DNA of 43,239 nucleotides, from contig JAODMH010000021.1 of NCBI GenBank assembly GCA_025465035.1, positions 1 through 43,239 of the forward strand. The letters are read 5' to 3'. The notes under the pieces were generated by a model. It did no database searches and was not told where the DNA came from. It saw only the letters and a list, made by a program, of their open reading frames with translations. Origin of the DNA: Microbacteriaceae bacterium. Its GTDB lineage: Bacteria; Actinomycetota; Actinomycetes; Actinomycetales; Microbacteriaceae. Below are positions 1 through 6,969 of this stretch, one piece after another. Each line of letters begins with the position of its first letter. The stretch's first letter is position 1. The translations under genes were made by a program, and so were the position numbers.

Positions 1-270
1 CTGGTGAATTCACGCAACATCGCATCGGGCTTCAACTGGGCGCACTACAACAACCCGGCTATCGACACCGAGATCGCGCAGGCCAATGCGATCGCAGACA
101 CGGCCACCAGGACCGCGGCTTACGAGACGGTAACCACCACCCTGATGGATGACGCGATCTTCCTACCGCTGTGGAACGTCAGCGGTGTGTACTCGGGGAA
201 TGCGAATCTGAAGAACATCCACTTCGGTACCACTGGTTACTCCTACTACCACACTGCGAGCTTCGCCTGA
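1..270 (+). CDS. Peptide-type ABC transporter substrate-binding protein, C-terminal fragment
   Basis: This is the last 89 codons of a gene that begins upstream of the window; the frame is open from the first base. The tail has the character of family 5 (dipeptide/oligopeptide/nickel) solute-binding proteins: a helical stretch with NNPAIDTEI, a YETV...LMDDAIFLPLWN segment and a short C-terminal strand region. Such proteins act outside the membrane, normally as lipoproteins, and deliver substrate to a two-permease, two-ATPase importer. The next gene starts at base 270, overlapping the stop codon by one base (TGATG), so the binding protein and the amidohydrolases are probably one operon and the imported compound may be their substrate. 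Family assignment rests on the tail only. Confidence 0.8.
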   Translation: MVNSRNIASGFNWAHYNNPAIDTEIAQANAIADTATRTAAYETVTTTLMDDAIFLPLWNVSGVYSGNANLKNIHFGTTGYSYYHTASFA

Positions 271-1523
271 TGGGGGCCGGTGCCGCGCACGACGACCTCA
301 TAGTGCGCAATGGAACCGCGTTGGTTGGCGACCAGCTGGAAGCGGTGACCTTCGCTTCCCTGATCGTGCGGGGCGGTGTGATCATCGAGATCACCAGCGA
401 TGAGGTTGTCGCTGATGGCACTCCAGAAATAGACGCGGACGGCGGATTCATACTGCCCGGCCTGATCGACTGCCACGTGCATTTCGATCTCGCCGCGCAT
501 CCGGCCCCGTATGCACACTGGGATCGGGCACCGTTCATCCGTTCGATTACGTGCTTCCACAACGGTCTGCTCGCCGTTCGGGCCGGAATCACCTCGGTCC
601 GCGACCTCGGGTCGACAGACGGCATGGTGCTCGACTACGCCCGCCAGGTGAACTCTGGCGCAATCCTCGGTCCCAGAGTCATCGCGGCTGGGCGACCGAT
701 CACGATGACCGGAGGTCACTGCTCTGCCTATGGTCGCGTCGCGGATGGCCCAGACGACGTGCGACTTGCGGTGCGCGAGCAGCTGAAGGAGGGAGCCGGG
801 GCGATCAAGATGATGGCAACGGGCGGCATTTCGACCCCGGGGAACCCAGGTCTACCCCAGTTGACCGTGGCGGAGATGGCGGCGGGGATCGAAGAGGCGC
901 ACAAGGCCGGGGTGTTGGTTGCAGCCCACGCTCACGCTTCCCAAGGCATCGCGAACGCCATCGCCGCAGGTGTCGACACCATTGAACACGCCGCATTCGC
1001 TGACGACGAAACCCACCAGCGGATGATCGCAGCGGGCATTACTCTCGTGCCAACCGTGATCGCGCTCAGCCCGATTGCCGAAGGGGTCGGCATTCCGGCG
1101 GCGACGGTCGAGAAGAGCCTCAAGGCGCGCGCCACCTACCAAGCCAACACCGCGCGAGCGATCGCGGCCGGTGTGACGATCGCGGCCGGTACCGATGCCG
1201 GAACGGCACTCAACCCGATCGGCCTGCTGCTCGATGAGTTGATCATGTACCGGGAGGGTGGGATGACCGAGACCGAAGCCCTGCGCTCGGCGACTGCCAC
1301 CGCGGGGCGCCTGGTGCGCCGGGTCGGCGAGGACGCTGCGGTCGGGGTCATCGAGACCGGCGCCAGAGCCGACCTTCTCATCGTCGACGGGGATCCGAGG
1401 ACCGATCTGGAAATCGTGCGTCGGCCGGTCGGGGTAGTGGTCGGCGGAAGGCCGGTAGACCTCGGATGGGTCGAGCAGACGTTGAACGAGCTCTCGCTCG
1501 TTCTTGCCGAACCACTCGAATGA
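270..1523 (+). CDS. Metal-dependent amidohydrolase (imidazolonepropionase/prolidase-like)
   Basis: The 417-residue protein is a TIM-barrel amidohydrolase with a small beta-sandwich domain at both ends. All expected ligands are visible: HVH at 69-71, a bridging-lysine candidate K180 (AIKMMATGG), H220 and H222 (AHAH), H240 (TIEHAAF) and D309 (GTDAGT). This arrangement fits the subgroup annotated as imidazolonepropionase-like or Xaa-Pro dipeptidase-like hydrolases, which cleave amide or ester bonds of small molecules, usually in the cytoplasm. I place the start at the ATG at 270, which overlaps the stop of the binding-protein gene; the frame stays open to 171 but that part is only an overlap with the upstream gene. 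The binding-protein context suggests a peptide-like or cyclic amide substrate; this is inference. Confidence 0.85.
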   Translation: MGAGAAHDDLIVRNGTALVGDQLEAVTFASLIVRGGVIIEITSDEVVADGTPEIDADGGFILPGLIDCHVHFDLAAHPAPYAHWDRAPFIRSITCFHNGLLAVRAGITSVRDLGSTDGMVLDYARQVNSGAILGPRVIAAGRPITMTGGHCSAYGRVADGPDDVRLAVREQLKEGAGAIKMMATGGISTPGNPGLPQLTVAEMAAGIEEAHKAGVLVAAHAHASQGIANAIAAGVDTIEHAAFADDETHQRMIAAGITLVPTVIALSPIAEGVGIPAATVEKSLKARATYQANTARAIAAGVTIAAGTDAGTALNPIGLLLDELIMYREGGMTETEALRSATATAGRLVRRVGEDAAVGVIETGARADLLIVDGDPRTDLEIVRRPVGVVVGGRPVDLGWVEQTLNELSLVLAEPLE

Positions 1524-1550
1524 CGCACGGCGAATGATGGAGGAAATTAC

Positions 1551-2291
1551 ATGATCATCGACATGCATATGCACATCGAGGAAGTGCCATCGCTCGGATG
1601 GAAGATGTCGGCCGACGACTGTATCCGTGCCATGGATGCCGCCGGTGTCGATCGCGCGGCGGTGATGACGCTGACCGACCTGCCCGGGCTGAACCCCGCA
1701 GGTCTCGAGCTCATCGCCGATGCGTGCGCGAGCCATCCGGACAGGCTGTACGGCTTCATCCGGCTTCATCCGGCTCATCTTCAGCTGTCGAAAGACCTGT
1801 TGCGGCAGGCGACCACCGACCTCGGCTTCAAGGGCCTGAAGCTGCATCCGGTCTCCACGCTGCAGCATCCTGGCGCGCCGCCGACCATCGAACTGGTGCG
1901 TCTCGCGGGCGAGTTGGGAGTGCCGACGCTATTTCATTGCGGTGACGAACCGATGAGCACCCCGCTATCGATCGCGAAGACGGCCGCGGCCTGCCCAGAT
2001 TCGATCATCATCCTCGGTCACATGGGCGGTTACTTCCACGTGGACGAGGCACTCGAGGTCGCCGAGCGGTATCCCAACATCGTTCTCGAGACGTCGGCGA
2101 TGCCGTACCCGGAAAAAATCAGGACAGCGGTCGAGCGCATCGGCGCCGAGCGTGTCATCTTCGGTAGCGACGGCCCGGTCAGCTCACCATCGCTGGAGCG
2201 ACAAAAAGTGGTCATCGCCGCGCTGGGGGAGACGGCTGCTGCGCTGGTGATGGGCGGCAATGCCGAAGCCTTGCTTGGACTCGCGGCATGA
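1551..2291 (+). CDS. Amidohydrolase_2 family hydrolase, apparently active
   Basis: A 246-residue single-domain TIM-barrel metallohydrolase of the amidohydrolase_2 type (relatives include ACMS decarboxylase and related hydrolases). The metal and catalytic positions are present: H6 and H8 (DMHMH), K97 and H99 (GLKLHP), H129 (TLFHCGD), H157 (LGHMGG) and D207 (FGSDGP). GGAGG at about 1540 lies at normal distance before the ATG. The last four bases (ATGA) overlap the start of the next gene, a degenerate paralogue of almost identical length, so the two are translationally coupled and might form a complex. Substrate and reaction type (hydrolysis or decarboxylation) cannot be read from the sequence. 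Confidence 0.85.
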   Translation: MIIDMHMHIEEVPSLGWKMSADDCIRAMDAAGVDRAAVMTLTDLPGLNPAGLELIADACASHPDRLYGFIRLHPAHLQLSKDLLRQATTDLGFKGLKLHPVSTLQHPGAPPTIELVRLAGELGVPTLFHCGDEPMSTPLSIAKTAAACPDSIIILGHMGGYFHVDEALEVAERYPNIVLETSAMPYPEKIRTAVERIGAERVIFGSDGPVSSPSLERQKVVIAALGETAAALVMGGNAEALLGLAA

Positions 2292-3031
2292 TCGTCGATG
2301 GTCTGGTCTACTTGGGCATCTCACACTTTGGCTATGAGCTGGATGCCGCGTCGGCGATCACCGGGATGGATGGCGTCGGTACCGACATCGCCATTGCCGT
2401 TCCCGTTCACCCGACCGGCGCTGATTTCGGGCCGGTCAACGACGCGGTGATCGCGGCGGCCGAGGGGTCTGCTGGGCGGCTGATTCCGCTCGCCCGCGTC
2501 GATCCCTGGGACGGAGAGGCGGCAGTGCTCGAGCTGAGGCGGGCTGTCCTGGCGGGAGCGCGCGGGCTCTTTCTGCATCCGTCAGAAGAGCACTTTCGCA
2601 TCAACGACCTCCGGGTTCGACCCATCGTCGAGTGCGCCGCCGAGTTGGGTATTCCGGTGACCGTGTCCGCCGGATTCCACCTGTTCGCCGAGGGACTGCA
2701 GTTGGGCCATGCGGCCGAGTGGACACCAGACAACGCGTTCGTGCTGACGAACGGCGGGCAGTTCAATATCTCGGGGCTCGGCCAGTTCGACGCGGAGCTC
2801 GCGCTGTTGAATCCGAACGTGCACGTGCAGACGAGCGGTATCTACCGCGAGGATTTTCTCGAACGGGTGGTCGCGACATTCGGTCCGGAGCGGCTGATTT
2901 TTGCTAGTGCCGCGCCCATGTTCGAGATGACCTATGAACGCAAACGCGTCGACCTCGCGCACTTCAGCGATATCGAACGCGAGTTGATCCTTGGCGGTAA
3001 CAGCGCCCGCATATTCGGAATCGAGAAATAG
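2288..3031 (+). CDS. Amidohydrolase_2 paralogue lacking metal ligands (probable pseudoenzyme)
   Basis: A 247-residue protein alignable end to end by eye with the preceding gene product. Shared landmarks are the initial IxD, the GLxLHP strand, the TNGG/GHMGG position, the F.S..P strand and the final GGN.A...G. At each metal or catalytic site the residue is changed: the HxH becomes G5/V7, the lysine becomes F95, the next histidine position reads VTVSAGF, GHMGG becomes TNGGQ, and the final aspartate becomes A208 (FASAAP). The reading frame is intact and translationally coupled to the active paralogue, so this is not simple decay. A structural or regulatory partner role is inferred. A new chemistry at the same pocket is the alternative. 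Confidence 0.8.
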   Translation: MIVDGLVYLGISHFGYELDAASAITGMDGVGTDIAIAVPVHPTGADFGPVNDAVIAAAEGSAGRLIPLARVDPWDGEAAVLELRRAVLAGARGLFLHPSEEHFRINDLRVRPIVECAAELGIPVTVSAGFHLFAEGLQLGHAAEWTPDNAFVLTNGGQFNISGLGQFDAELALLNPNVHVQTSGIYREDFLERVVATFGPERLIFASAAPMFEMTYERKRVDLAHFSDIERELILGGNSARIFGIEK

Positions 3032-3039
3032 GAGTGGCC

Positions 3040-3801
3040 GTGAATGGCACCGGAATTTTGGCCGAACGTACGGCGCTGGTAACCGGAGCTGCCAGCGGCA
3101 TCGGTGCGGCGATCGCCCTCGCCTTCGCCGAGGCGGGCGCGCGATTATGCCTTGTCGACCGTGCCGCAGGTTCCGCGCTCGACGAGATCCGAGAGCAGTG
3201 CGCGGCTTTCGGCAACGACGTTGTCGCGCTGCACGCAGACGTGTCCAACGAGGCGGACGTCGAACGGATGTTCGCCGACGCTCGCGAGGCGCTGGGGTTC
3301 ATCGACGTGCTCGTCAACAACGCGGGCATTCTGACCGAATCTCACATCGTCGACATGTCGACCGCCCTCTTCGATGAAATGATCTCCATCAACCTGCGGA
3401 GCGTGTTCTTGTGTTCTCGGGTCGCGCTGCCGCCGATGCTGGAGGCCGGGTTTGGGCGCATCATCAACATCGCGTCCCAGGTGGGGCAGCGCGGGGGAGC
3501 CGGGCTCGCCCACTACGCGGCGGCGAAGGCGGGAGTGATCGGATTCACTCGATCACTCGCCCGCGAGGTCGGTGGAACGGGGATCACCGCGAACTGCATC
3601 GCTCCGGGGCCGATCAACACGCCCTTGGGCGGCACCCTTTCCGCTGAGTGGACGACCTCGCTCTTCGCGGGACTGCCACTGAAGCGTTCTGGCGAGCCCT
3701 ACGAGGTCGCGCCGACCGCGGTGCTGCTTGCGAGCATTCCCGGCGGCAATATCTACACCGGGCAGACGCTGGGGCCGAACAGCGGCGACGTGATGCTGTG
3801 A
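3040..3801 (+). CDS. SDR family oxidoreductase (FabG-like) 1
   Basis: A classical short-chain dehydrogenase of 253 residues. The cofactor loop TGAASGIG is at 15-22, D40 at the end of strand 2 (LCLVDR) favours NAD over NADP, NNAG is at 93-96, and the catalytic set is S146, Y159 and K163 (YAAAK). The start needs a choice: an in-frame GTG at 3034 overlaps the AGGAG at 3030-3034, while the GTG at 3040 stands five bases behind that site, so 3040 is preferred. It follows the pseudoenzyme gene by eight bases and overlaps the next SDR by four, so it belongs to the same operon. It presumably oxidises an alcohol intermediate of the pathway. Confidence 0.88.
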   Translation: MNGTGILAERTALVTGAASGIGAAIALAFAEAGARLCLVDRAAGSALDEIREQCAAFGNDVVALHADVSNEADVERMFADAREALGFIDVLVNNAGILTESHIVDMSTALFDEMISINLRSVFLCSRVALPPMLEAGFGRIINIASQVGQRGGAGLAHYAAAKAGVIGFTRSLAREVGGTGITANCIAPGPINTPLGGTLSAEWTTSLFAGLPLKRSGEPYEVAPTAVLLASIPGGNIYTGQTLGPNSGDVML

Positions 3802-4559
3802 TCGAGCGAGCTCTGCTCGTGACTGGCGCGGCAAGCGGGATTGGTCGGGCGACGGCGGTGCGCGCGGCATCCGCAGGCTATGGTGTGGCGGTCGGTACAT
3901 TCGACGGCGACCCTTACGATGCGGAAGAGGTCGTTGCCGAGATCATCGATGCCGGCGGCGAGGCCTTCGCAGTGACCGCGAATGTGCGAGATGGCGACGA
4001 ACTTGCGACGGCCGTCGATGCGGCGCTCACACGGTTCGGGCGGCTGGACGGCGCCGTGGCCAACGCCGGCGTGCTGAAGCTTGCACCGATCGACGTGCTC
4101 GACGATGACGATTGGAACCGCATCATCGATATCGACCTGACCGGCGTCATGCGCACCGTACGCGCCGTGGCCCCTCATCTCTCGGTCGGCGGAGCGTTCG
4201 TCGTCGTGTCGAGCATTGCGGGAGCGGCCGTCGGTTGGAAAGGACACACACCATACTCGGCCGCAAAAGCCGGGTTGATTGGCTTCATCAGGAGTGCCGC
4301 GCTTGAACTCGCCCCCCGGGGGATTCGGATAAACGCGGTGCTGCCGGGAGTGATCGAGTCACCTCAGTCGTTAGATCCGGTGAATTCGGGTGGCCCCGAT
4401 GGACTCGCTCGTTCGGCATCCACCATTCCGCTGGGGCGCGTCGGGCAACCGTCCGACGTCGCCGACGTGATTGGTTTTTTGCTTTCGGATGCCGCACGTT
4501 ACGTCACCGGTCAGAAACTCGCGATCGATGGCGGATTGACGGCAGCCTGGCCGAGCTGA
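3798..4559 (+). CDS. SDR family oxidoreductase 2
   Basis: A 253-residue classical SDR starting at a GTG that overlaps the preceding stop codon (GTGA). TGAASGIG is at 9-16, the NAG of the active-site wall at 89-91, with catalytic S139, Y153 and K157 (YSAAK). The C-terminal segment GQKLAIDGGLTAAW is typical of FabG-like enzymes. A longer upstream open frame exists but overlaps the first SDR. It is the last gene of the plus-strand operon and meets a convergent third SDR; a small hairpin lies between them. Two different SDRs in one operon would allow successive or stereospecific oxidations. The substrate is unknown. Confidence 0.87.
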   Translation: MIERALLVTGAASGIGRATAVRAASAGYGVAVGTFDGDPYDAEEVVAEIIDAGGEAFAVTANVRDGDELATAVDAALTRFGRLDGAVANAGVLKLAPIDVLDDDDWNRIIDIDLTGVMRTVRAVAPHLSVGGAFVVVSSIAGAAVGWKGHTPYSAAKAGLIGFIRSAALELAPRGIRINAVLPGVIESPQSLDPVNSGGPDGLARSASTIPLGRVGQPSDVADVIGFLLSDAARYVTGQKLAIDGGLTAAWPS

Positions 4560-4581
4560 GCGAAGACGGCGTCTTTCCGCT
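4559..4581. terminator. Weak hairpin between convergent SDR genes
   Basis: AGCG-AAGAC, a three-base loop and GTCTT-(TC)-CGCT form a stem with a two-base bulge immediately after the stop codon of the plus-strand SDR and before the end of the minus-strand SDR. Its position fits a shared terminator. The stem is short, so confidence is limited. Confidence 0.4.
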
Positions 4582-4599
4582 TCCAGCCCTGTCGTCTGC

Positions 4600-5385
4600 C
4601 TAGCCCCGCACCTCTTGGATCGAGTTTCCGCCGTCGATCACGATGATCTGTCCGGTGAGGTAAGAAGATTCCGGGCTTGCGAGATACGCGATCACGCTCG
4701 CCACTTCGGCGGCTGTGCCCGGTCGGCCCACGGGAGCGTGGCGCCCGTGTTCGATCTCCTCTGGCGTCGAGGATTCGGTCTGGATCCATCCGGGGGCGAC
4801 GGCGTTGGCGGTGATGCCATGGGGAGCGAGATCGAGAGCTATGGAGCGGGTGAACCCGACGAGCGCCGCCTTTGCGGCGTGGTAGCCGATGTCGGCCCCG
4901 TAGGCGGCGACCGGTCCGGAAACGGAGGAGACGGTGACGATTCTCCCGTAGCCCTGATCGACCATGACCGCCGAGCAGGGTCGGGTGACGAATAGTGCGC
5001 TGTTCAGATTTCGGTCAAGCGCGGAGCTCCACTCCTCATCGGTGATATCGGCGATGGCCGCCGACGCCGATGGGTTCTGGGCGGACGTCATTCCCGCGTT
5101 GTTGACCAGGATGTCGATACGCCCGTGGGTGGAGAGTGCGAGGTCGACCAGCGCGTTCGCTTGCGCAGGCATCGTCAAATCCCCGACTCGCGCGATACTT
5201 GTAGCACCCTCCGAAACGAGTTCAGAACTGCGCTCGAGAACCCGCCCGCTCAATCCGGAGAGCACGACCGAGGCACCCAGTGCACTCAACAGCCGCGCGC
5301 TCGCAAAGCCGATGCCGTTCGCTGAGCCGGCACCGGTCACGATGGCGACCTGGCCGGCCAGGGGCGGTGCTCCGAACTGGTTCAC
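4600..5385 (-). CDS. SDR family oxidoreductase 3
   Basis: A 261-residue SDR transcribed toward the operon. The N-terminal loop is TGAGSANGIG (18-26), a slightly expanded glycine motif seen in several SDR subfamilies; NNAG is at 95-98 and the catalytic residues are S154, Y168 and K172 (YHAAK). The GTG at 5385 has AAAGGAC upstream and gives the usual SDR N-terminus directly before the first strand; the frame is open further upstream but that extension is arginine-rich and unlike SDRs. It starts near the remains of an alcohol dehydrogenase gene, suggesting that this side of the locus has been rearranged. It probably serves the same pathway as the two plus-strand SDRs, which is inference. Confidence 0.86.
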   Translation of the reverse strand: MNQFGAPPLAGQVAIVTGAGSANGIGFASARLLSALGASVVLSGLSGRVLERSSELVSEGATSIARVGDLTMPAQANALVDLALSTHGRIDILVNNAGMTSAQNPSASAAIADITDEEWSSALDRNLNSALFVTRPCSAVMVDQGYGRIVTVSSVSGPVAAYGADIGYHAAKAALVGFTRSIALDLAPHGITANAVAPGWIQTESSTPEEIEHGRHAPVGRPGTAAEVASVIAYLASPESSYLTGQIIVIDGGNSIQEVRG

Positions 5386-5463
5386 GAGGTGTCCTTTCGA
5401 ACGTCGGGGAATGCGCGTGACGCGCGGCATGGCCGTTCTCAGGATAGGGCCGCCGCCGACCAC

Positions 5464-5684
5464 TCACCGGTGCATTCGCGCCTCGTCCGGCGCATCCGCG
5501 ACCTCGATGACGACCTTGCCCCTGGTGCGGCCCTCCTCGAGGTAGCGGATCGCCTGTGCCGCATCCGCGAGTGCCCTCGCTGGCGCGGGCGAACTCGGCA
5601 TAGCTGCCGTCGGCGATGCCGAAGACCTGGTCGCCGACGCGGACCCGTGTCACGTTCGCGCCAACCTCGACAACGTTATGTCAA
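5464..5684 (-). pseudogene. Remnant of a zinc-type alcohol dehydrogenase/quinone oxidoreductase
   Basis: On the minus strand, bases from about 5680 encode VEVGANVTRVRVGDQVFG followed by a SYAEF segment, the GroES-like part of medium-chain dehydrogenases. Near base 5585 the homology jumps to another frame that reads AAQAIRYLEEGRTRGKVVIEV and runs to a TGA at 5464-5466, the usual C-terminus of the same family. The middle (cofactor domain, about 200 residues) and the N-terminal 60 or so residues are missing, and an in-frame TGA stands upstream. This is an internally deleted and frameshifted relic, and it explains the otherwise gene-free stretch after the third SDR. Confidence 0.75.
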
Positions 5685-5697
5685 TCTTTCTTGACAT
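5678..5697. promoter_or_regulatory. Operator-like palindrome ATGTCAA-N6-TTGACAT
   Basis: Two perfect 7-base arms are separated by six bases, a size usual for binding of a dimeric helix-turn-helix regulator. It lies exactly at the upstream breakpoint of the dehydrogenase remnant and contains TTGACA in both directions. It may be the surviving operator or promoter of the deleted gene. No cognate regulator gene can be named. Confidence 0.5.
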
Positions 5698-5729
5698 TGT
5701 GCTCGTCCGCTGAGTGGCGCCGCGCACAG

Positions 5730-5762
5730 AAAAGCGACCGCGGCGATGCCGCGGTCGCTTTT
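5730..5762. terminator. Strong bidirectional intrinsic terminator
   Basis: A perfect 15-base inverted repeat (AAAAGCGACCGCGGC and its complement) with a three-base loop GAT, giving a GC-rich stem with A4 on one side and T4 on the other. It lies just past the stop of the small secreted-protein gene on the minus strand and can also stop plus-strand transcripts. Confidence 0.85.
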
Positions 5763-5772
5763 CGGGATCGGA

Positions 5773-6081
5773 CTACTGCTCGGACGCTCCGCCTACGTGA
5801 TCGACGTTCGCGCCCGCCGGATCGGCGTGCCCGCCGTCGTTCCCGTCGCTCGGGGTCGACGTCTCGGAGGACGATGCCTCGGAGGATGGCGCCTCGGTCG
5901 CGGTCTCGGTGGCGGCGGGAACTTCGGCATCGGCCGGCGGCGTCGCTACCTGGGGCGTCGTCGAGCTCGAGACCGTTGGGCTCGGGCTGGGTGTCGACGT
6001 GCTTGCCATTGCGGCACCGGCACCGAGACCGGTGAGCGCCAGCGCGATTGCCGCCGTGGCGGCGAGTGTGGTCTTCTTCAT
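5773..6081 (-). CDS. Small secreted protein with Ser/Thr-rich linker and acidic His-Asp tail
   Basis: A 102-residue protein starting at an ATG preceded by GGAGG. Residues 1-26 form a clear signal peptide (MKK, then an Ala/Leu-rich core ending in AMA-S). The mature part is low-complexity, rich in Thr, Ser, Pro and Glu, and ends in a short tail with DGNDGGHADPAGANVDH that looks suited to metal binding. I do not recognise a named family. The gene is divergent from a response regulator and sensor kinase with a 189-base shared upstream region, so it is a likely target of, or accessory to, that two-component system. A strong terminator follows. Confidence 0.7.
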   Translation of the reverse strand: MKKTTLAATAAIALALTGLGAGAAMASTSTPSPSPTVSSSTTPQVATPPADAEVPAATETATEAPSSEASSSETSTPSDGNDGGHADPAGANVDHVGGASEQ

Positions 6082-6270
6082 TGTGTCCTCCGTGAGATCG
6101 GTTATCTGTAGTCGAATTGACTGAATGAAGGTTCGCAGCGGAAAGTAAGGCTCCGATAAGCCCAACTGGGAAGTTGTCTGCCGCGACGTCCCGTGCCATC
6201 GCGTGCTGCTTGACTTGACTCCGTCAGACCCGCGGCGCCGCAGCAGAGCGGCGTACTAACTGGAGCACAG

Positions 6271-6969
6271 ATGAGAGTTTTGCTTGTTGAAGATGATTCC
6301 GCGATCGCCGACGCCGTCCTTCGTGGTCTCGATGCCGAGGGTTTCGTGACCGAAAGAGCGGCAGATGGGATCACGGGACTCTGGATGGCGCAGGAGTCCG
6401 AATTCGACCTCCTCATCCTCGACATCATGTTGCCAGGGCTCAGCGGGTACGAAGTCTGCAGGAGGTTGCGGGCATCAGAGTCACGCGTCCCGATCCTCAT
6501 GCTGACCGCAAAGGACGGCGAGTACGACGAAGCGGATGCTCTCGACCTGGGTGCCGACGACTACCTCACAAAACCGTTCTCCTTCGTCGTTCTGCTCGCG
6601 CGGCTACGAGCCTTGTTGCGGCGTGCTCCCGCCAGCCGGGAACCGATACTCGGGTCTGGAACCCTCCGATTGGACCCTTCGCGCGCGCGCTGCTGGCGTG
6701 GCGATGTCGAGATCTCACTCACTGCCCGTGAGTTCGCGCTCACGGAATTCCTTCTACGCCGCAAAGGACATGTGGTCAGCCGCAACACCATCGCCGAACA
6801 CGTGTGGAACGCAGAGCTCGACATCGATTCCAATATCGTCGAGGTCTACATCGGATATGTGCGGCGCAAGTTGGATCGGCCGTTTGGAACGAATGACATC
6901 ACAACAGTCCGCGGTCTCGGTTACCGCCTCAACGACACACCGTTGAGCGAGACGGAATCCGCATCATGA
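6271..6969 (+). CDS. OmpR/PhoB-family response regulator (system 1)
   Basis: A 232-residue two-domain regulator. The receiver domain has acidic residues E7, D8 and D9, phosphoacceptor D51 (LILDIMLPG), T79 and K101 (YLTKPF). The C-terminal winged helix (about 130-225) contains LTAREFALTEFLL and the GLGYRL ending typical of OmpR-type DNA-binding domains. Its last bases overlap the start of the histidine kinase (ATGA), so the two form a coupled pair. The divergent small secreted-protein gene shares its upstream region and is the most likely direct target. The signal is unknown. Confidence 0.92.
   Translation: MRVLLVEDDSAIADAVLRGLDAEGFVTERAADGITGLWMAQESEFDLLILDIMLPGLSGYEVCRRLRASESRVPILMLTAKDGEYDEADALDLGADDYLTKPFSFVVLLARLRALLRRAPASREPILGSGTLRLDPSRARCWRGDVEISLTAREFALTEFLLRRKGHVVSRNTIAEHVWNAELDIDSNIVEVYIGYVRRKLDRPFGTNDITTVRGLGYRLNDTPLSETESAS

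Noticed and set aside
852-1868. Long minus-strand open frame opposite the amidohydrolases
   Set aside because: It spans two plus-strand genes that carry complete catalytic motifs, and its own product has no recognisable domain.
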